Assembly: GCA_013361095.1 (NCBI GenBank)
Contig: JAATWA010000001.1
Location: 1,714,501-1,778,500, forward strand
Direction: 5' to 3'
Length of the DNA stretch: 64,000 bases
Origin: Pseudanabaena biceps
Lineage (GTDB): Bacteria; Cyanobacteriota; Cyanobacteriia; Pseudanabaenales; Pseudanabaenaceae
Part shown: positions 60,232 through 64,000 of the stretch, piece after piece
Numbering within the stretch: position 1 is the first letter of the stretch
Layout: the number at the start of each line of letters is the position of its first letter
The notes under the pieces: generated by a model
What the model saw: the letters and a program-made list of their open reading frames with translations, nothing else
Databases searched by the model: none
What the model was told of the DNA's origin: nothing
Program-made: the position numbers and the translations under genes

Positions 60232-60822
60232 TTATGTCTTAATTTCTTGGCTAAAATCTTGGATTTTCTTAAACTTGTAAAAGTCCATAATTGCTCCCCA
60301 GATCGCTGTTCCTGTCTCTGGATTAACTCCGCGATCGCCACTCCAAAATTCTTCGGCACTCACTTCAAATCCTAAGATTACTTGCCGTGATTCATCTAAA
60401 TATTGAAAACAACATTTAGCATCCTTAGGCATTTCCGCCTTGTATTTAGCATTAAAAAAAGTCACATCTAATAAACAACCCGCCAGAGGTTCAATGTCAT
60501 TCAATGTAATTTGATTTAGGCGATCGCGATCTTTGCCAGCCCCCGACCATAAACTAGGATCTTTAAATCCCCAATATTTGACTTGAATTTTGCCTTCATT
60601 TTCGACAAACTGCAAAATGCGCTGACGATAAGGGCGATCGCTTTTAAGGGCATTGGCTTGCTCGGCAAATAGAGCAACGCTACCTAATACGGTAAAAGAA
60701 ATAGGACGCTGCCACCAAATTAGATTCACAAACCAAGTAGGTTGTTCGAGAGACTGCTCGCGGTTGCTAAATTCACCAGCTAGCCACGAAGTGAGAGTTA
60801 ACAAGTTATTAGAGATTGACAT
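60232..60822 (-). CDS. CpcT/CpeT-family chromophore lyase
   Basis: 196 residues from ATG 60822. The frame is open farther upstream, but its extra peptide MRRAKPAATV is encoded by a palindrome and is discarded; another ATG at 60834 is possible. Attaches phycocyanobilin or phycoerythrobilin to a phycobiliprotein beta-subunit cysteine. Opening LLTLTSWLAGEFSNREQS, RPYRQRILQFVENEGKIQVKYWGF and GCLLDVTFFNAKY match the CpcT/CpeT fold family. No phycobiliprotein genes are adjacent. Which bilin and subunit it serves is undetermined. Confidence 0.9.
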   Translation of the reverse strand: MSISNNLLTLTSWLAGEFSNREQSLEQPTWFVNLIWWQRPISFTVLGSVALFAEQANALKSDRPYRQRILQFVENEGKIQVKYWGFKDPSLWSGAGKDRDRLNQITLNDIEPLAGCLLDVTFFNAKYKAEMPKDAKCCFQYLDESRQVILGFEVSAEEFWSGDRGVNPETGTAIWGAIMDFYKFKKIQDFSQEIKT

Positions 60823-60852
60823 ATTTTCAAACATCCTCAGGAATGAAAATTT

Positions 60853-60911
60853 AATAAAGCCTAAAACCGTTGCGGCGGGCTTTGCCCGCCGCAACGGTTT
60901 TGGGCTTTATT
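60853..60911. repeat. Palindrome with 28-bp arms
   Basis: Outer AATAAAGCC, apex CGTTGCGGCGGGC around TTT, one mismatch. It lies just upstream of the lyase start. The gap 60823-61196 otherwise shows nothing convincing. Confidence 0.9.
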
Positions 60912-61196
60912 TCCTATTCCTAAGCTTATAAGTTAATTGTGCCTAACAATTTTTTAGTAAGAATTAATCAGTTCCTCATGTCAGGACATTGGATTGTTAA
61001 AGAGGGATGAGTTGCTCAAAGTATTTTTGGGCAAGCTTTTCACGGTTTTGCAGTCAATCGCCATAAATCCTTACTGGATAAGCCTTACAACCATGTATCA
61101 CTTCTTTAGCAACCAGTACCTATCGCGACTAAGGAATTGTTTTTGTGGTGGGATTGATAAATTAAAGAGCAATGTTTAGCACTGTTCTTTTTACGC

Positions 61197-61799
61197 TTAG
61201 CGTTTTCGACGACGCTTTGATGCTGAGGGATAGAGCCAAAATCCAAGGACTTTCGTGACATAGGGCATGACTGGATAGCTTAGTAAAGCCGACACAAAGG
61301 TTACGGAAATAAGTAGACTGATTAAAAATGGTAGTCCTTGAAGCAGGGGGGTGAGAGTAAAATTAGCGACTAGGATGAGCGGATATACCGTAATTACGCC
61401 AATAATAACTTGCTTGTAATAGGCAGGCTGTCCTAAGTTTGACGGATTGGTTGTCGGTAAAGTAAACCATAGCTCTAGTCCAGTCGGTAACTGCTGTTGC
61501 GATCGCTTTGATACAAATTTTTTAGAACTCTGCATCCAATGCTCATAAATAGGTGAAGCAAGCCAGCTTTTGCAATAGCTATAGTTTTCAAACTTAACAA
61601 TGACAACGTATTCAGGATTATGATGATCTCTTGGACGGATCACCTGAACTCCTATAAATCCTTCAAATTGTTGGGCAGCTTGATTAATTCCTTTTGTCCA
61701 TTCTTCATATTCCTCCATCATATTTGGCTCAATTACCTCGGAGATAACTAAGGTAATCGGCTCAGTTGGATTGCTAGGATTTTCCCAAGAATTTGTCAT
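61197..61799 (-). CDS. Antibiotic-biosynthesis-monooxygenase-fold membrane protein
   Basis: 200 residues. The N-terminal domain (about 10-105) resembles the ABM ferredoxin-like fold: EPITLVISEVIEPNMMEEYEEWTKGI and FIGVQVIRPRDHHNPEYVVIVKFENY. Two hydrophobic segments follow (about 125-148, IIGVITVYPLILVANFTL, and 152-176). A basic tail (SASKRRRKR) ends it. Often annotated as antibiotic biosynthesis monooxygenase, but the membrane extension makes a catalytic role uncertain. A truncated relative lies at 17575-17869. Confidence 0.8.
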   Translation of the reverse strand: MTNSWENPSNPTEPITLVISEVIEPNMMEEYEEWTKGINQAAQQFEGFIGVQVIRPRDHHNPEYVVIVKFENYSYCKSWLASPIYEHWMQSSKKFVSKRSQQQLPTGLELWFTLPTTNPSNLGQPAYYKQVIIGVITVYPLILVANFTLTPLLQGLPFLISLLISVTFVSALLSYPVMPYVTKVLGFWLYPSASKRRRKR

Positions 61800-61842
61800 A
61801 GAGTCACCGTTAAAGAAGATTTTTATTTATCTATTCCCTTCC

Positions 61843-61885
61843 CCGTAGATAATTGGCGGTGCGTAGCAAAGCCAATTATCTACGG
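61843..61885. repeat. Inverted repeat next to dnaB stop
   Basis: 15-bp arms CCGTAGATAATTGGC around 13 nt, ending 3 bp before the dnaB stop codon. Confidence 0.85.
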
Positions 61886-61888
61886 CGC

Positions 61889-64000
61889 TTAGCTCCGACT
61901 AGAAGCCATATTCTCAAACTTAGTTAAGCGTGGCTCAAATAGAAGCTTAACAGTTCCTACTGGCCCATTACGATGTTTAGCGATAATAATCTCGGCAACT
62001 CCGCGATCGGGTGTTTCTGGATTGTAATATTCATCGCGATAGAGATTAATCACCAAATCTGCATCCTGTTCGATAGAGCCAGATTCTCTCAAATCAGAAA
62101 GCATCGGACGCTTATTAGTTCTTGCTTCTACCCCACGACTCAATTGGGATAGCGCGATTACAGGGACATTTAATTCACGGGCAAGCGCTTTGAGCGATCG
62201 CGTAATTCTCGAAATTTCTTGCACTCGATTGTCAGACCCAGAGCCTTCCATTAGTTGCAAATAATCAATCAAAATTAGACCTAACACTCCTCCTTTTTCC
62301 GATTGTAAACGTCGAGCCTTAGACCGTAATTCTGTAATTGGCGGATTAGGCGTATCGTCAATAAATAGAGGTAATTCCGATAGTCCACTAATTGCCATAG
62401 CGACAGTTCCCCATTCATTTTCGCTAATCTGTCCCGTGCGAAGTCGATTACTATCAATACCCATATCACTAGAACGGACTTTAGATTGACTTGCCAAAAG
62501 TCGATAAACCAACTGTTCTTTGGACATTTCTAGGCTAAAAATTGCCACAGGCAAGCGATGGATCTCTGCCATTTTGCGGGCTATTTCTAGACCAAAAGCC
62601 GTATTATGCACACAAGTATCATTGGCAACGAAATTGTGGCTTTCAGGAATTGTCAAATCATAAACTTGCTTCTCACCAACGAACTCGATCGCAGTAATTT
62701 TGTCCCAGTAGATATCACTAGTAGCAAGATTTTGTAATGATAAACAATTTACGGCTGTAGCTAGTTTTAATAATCTCTCTCTGGTAGGAGCGCGTTTACC
62801 CACATGGATATTGGAACCATTAATACCTGCTGTTTCTGCCAAGTTCTTCCAAGATTGATCACCTTTCGCGATTGTCAAACTATGCCAAATCTCCAGAGGG
62901 ATTAAATCTGTATTAGTTTGGTAGCGCTTAGTATTTAAGGCTAATTTAGCTCTGTCAACAGCATCTTCTTTGCCAAAAATACCAATTTCATCAATTAAAG
63001 TTTTTAATGACAAAGCATCAGTAATATCTAATTGCCAACAGTAACGAATTTCTTCTTTGTATCTAACCGACTTCTGTTTAAGTTTGGCAATAATACCAAA
63101 CCGTAGTAATAGATGTTGTACTTGACGTGCTAACTTTTCGCTGACAGTAGCATAGCCTGCTTGTACTTGACCACTACTTAAAACAGACATCCAGCCATCA
63201 GTAGATAATAATCGATTTAAAAAGATTGCAACTAAAGTTTTTTCTAAGCTGAAAACAAATTCTGGAATAAATTTGCCGTGAGAATTTTTACCCCAAACTT
63301 TTAAATCCCTTAGCCAGTTAATTAAAGGATTCCCAAAACCTCTTTGTTTTGAGGTAACATGAAACGTTGTAGCGCGATTGCCATGATTCTCACTCCTTAC
63401 TTTTAAGCTAGAAGAGAATTGTTCTACTGCTCCAATAAAATCATCTTGAATTTTAGGATTTATATTCGTAAACTCAGGACTGGTTTGAGTTAAACAACCA
63501 TCTCCCAATAGATAGGCTAAGAGTTTAATTTCACAGGCAGGACGACATTCTGTTCCAAAAACCGCGATCTGACGCGGAACGGCAATTTTATCGCCCACGC
63601 ATAATTTACCTAGTTGCTGCCAACCTGAGATCGTTAAAAATGGATGGGTCAACGTTGTTTCAATCTGTCGCCCTAAAGCCGTTGTCACCCGAAATACGGG
63701 TTTGATACCATCATCAATAAAAGCTGATGGTTGCGTTAAAAGAAGCCGCCAATTCGCTCCTAAAGTCAATAGATTTGGTTTAGTTTGATTTTGTTGATAT
63801 TGCTGATAAATAGTTTCGATAGTGCTGATACTGCCATCAGCTAAAACTATTTCGCTATCAAAGGCTAGACATTTTCCCATTGACGGCCGCCCCGCGAGAA
63901 CAATCAGATCCGATCGCTGTAAACCATTGGTCATCGCATCGAAATCGTAAAATCCTGTAATTAGTCCTGTGGCGGTCGAGTTGCCAGTGCCGAGGGAATT
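61889..64000 (-). CDS. dnaB: Replicative DNA helicase DnaB, partial, intein-containing
   Basis: 3' part of dnaB; the frame is open to the window edge (upstream residues include TATGLITGFYDFDAMTNGLQ), so the N-terminus is missing. The hexameric helicase unwinds DNA at the fork. C-terminal RecA-like domain: P-loop GRPSMGK interrupted by an intein, then TAFGLEIARKM, FSLEMSKEQL, LILIDYLQLM, LSQLSRGVEAR and the intact RESGSIEQDADLV. Extein residues after the intein number 237. No frameshift is seen. The inverted repeat at 61843-61885 may terminate it. Confidence 0.96.
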   Translation of the reverse strand, partial: NSLGTGNSTATGLITGFYDFDAMTNGLQRSDLIVLAGRPSMGKCLAFDSEIVLADGSISTIETIYQQYQQNQTKPNLLTLGANWRLLLTQPSAFIDDGIKPVFRVTTALGRQIETTLTHPFLTISGWQQLGKLCVGDKIAVPRQIAVFGTECRPACEIKLLAYLLGDGCLTQTSPEFTNINPKIQDDFIGAVEQFSSSLKVRSENHGNRATTFHVTSKQRGFGNPLINWLRDLKVWGKNSHGKFIPEFVFSLEKTLVAIFLNRLLSTDGWMSVLSSGQVQAGYATVSEKLARQVQHLLLRFGIIAKLKQKSVRYKEEIRYCWQLDITDALSLKTLIDEIGIFGKEDAVDRAKLALNTKRYQTNTDLIPLEIWHSLTIAKGDQSWKNLAETAGINGSNIHVGKRAPTRERLLKLATAVNCLSLQNLATSDIYWDKITAIEFVGEKQVYDLTIPESHNFVANDTCVHNTAFGLEIARKMAEIHRLPVAIFSLEMSKEQLVYRLLASQSKVRSSDMGIDSNRLRTGQISENEWGTVAMAISGLSELPLFIDDTPNPPITELRSKARRLQSEKGGVLGLILIDYLQLMEGSGSDNRVQEISRITRSLKALARELNVPVIALSQLSRGVEARTNKRPMLSDLRESGSIEQDADLVINLYRDEYYNPETPDRGVAEIIIAKHRNGPVGTVKLLFEPRLTKFENMASSRS
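62603..63871 (-). other. DnaB intein with LAGLIDADG homing endonuclease
   Basis: 423 residues, from Cys1 immediately after GRPSMGK to the terminal His-Asn, followed by Thr+1. Splicing blocks: CLAFDSEIVLADGSIST (A), TTLTHPFLT (B), VYDLTIPESHNFVAND (F), TCVHN (G). Endonuclease motifs LLAYLLGDGC (intein residues 117-126) and FLNRLLSTDGW. All nucleophiles needed for splicing (Cys1, block-B His, penultimate His, Asn, Thr+1) are present, so splicing looks competent. Full-length, not a mini-intein. Confidence 0.95.

Noticed and set aside
60994..61179. 61-residue ORF in the 60.8-61.2 kb gap
   Set aside because: No ribosome site, no recognisable features and no conserved context. Probably chance.
64..61885. 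CRISPR array
   Set aside because: The palindromes are dispersed, not tandem, and have no uniform spacers. No cas genes are present.
1..64000. tRNA or rRNA genes
   Set aside because: Intergenic gaps were read on both strands. None shows a cloverleaf with T-loop sequence or rRNA core. A covariance-model scan would be decisive.

Overview
The window is cyanobacterial chromosome. Evidence: very frequent HIP1 octamers (GCGATCGC), a CpcT/CpeT-type bilin lyase, MenD of the phylloquinone route, a short protein of the cyanobacterial UPF0367 type, Rcp1-like and multi-sensor signalling proteins, and moderate-to-low GC. A Pseudanabaena-like filamentous or small-genome lineage is plausible, but that is inference. 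No rRNA, tRNA, CRISPR array or complete insertion sequence was found.

Layout. 0-12 kb: housekeeping and metabolic genes (SpoIIE phosphatase, cyclic-nucleotide phosphodiesterase, HD hydrolase, homoserine dehydrogenase, TPR protein, GMC oxidoreductase, SPFH protein, solute-binding lipoprotein). 12-18 kb: accessory stretch with a PadR regulator and membrane partner, a barnase/barstar-like ribonuclease-inhibitor pair, a UvrD-like helicase, small orphan ORFs and a decayed gene. 18-21.9 kb: serS, an Sua5/YrdC protein and a photolyase with a clamp-binding-like tail. 21.9-29.4 kb: a second accessory island (HxlR remnant, PD-(D/E)XK-type protein, MFS exporter, two divergent toxin-antitoxin modules, HNH endonuclease with partner, Ogt) carrying its own HIP1-bounded repeat family. 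29.8-38.3 kb: DacB and a 2067-residue Ser/Thr-kinase/ATPase/histidine-kinase fusion followed by a response regulator. 38.5-48.4 kb: menD-maf, FkbM methyltransferase, ABC-F, pentapeptide protein, rnc, rimM, era. 48.8-54.8 kb: CBS-PAS hybrid kinase, rsmH, an ECF-type ATPase and small conserved proteins. 55-64 kb: nadA, a T4-like polynucleotide kinase/phosphatase, desaturase, transglutaminase-like protein, CpcT-like lyase, a monooxygenase-fold membrane protein and the 3' part of dnaB, interrupted by a 423-residue intein at the P-loop.

The most striking feature is a family of more than 40 intergenic near-perfect palindromes, with arms of about 11-33 bp and a 1-5 nt centre. Most have an apex of GGCGGCGC-nnn-GCGCCGCC or GTGTTGC-nnn-GCAACAC, and outer ends AAAACCC/GGGTTTT or CCGAACC/GGTTCGG. 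Many carry a small conserved hairpin (TTACAGCGC-ttt-GCGCTAA) on one side, which gives the element an orientation. Arm sequences differ from copy to copy yet stay self-complementary. Two copies with homologous flanks (17.9 kb and 48.5 kb) differ within the palindrome only at the two partners of one base pair. Several palindromes overlap or abut stop codons, so they may double as bidirectional terminators.
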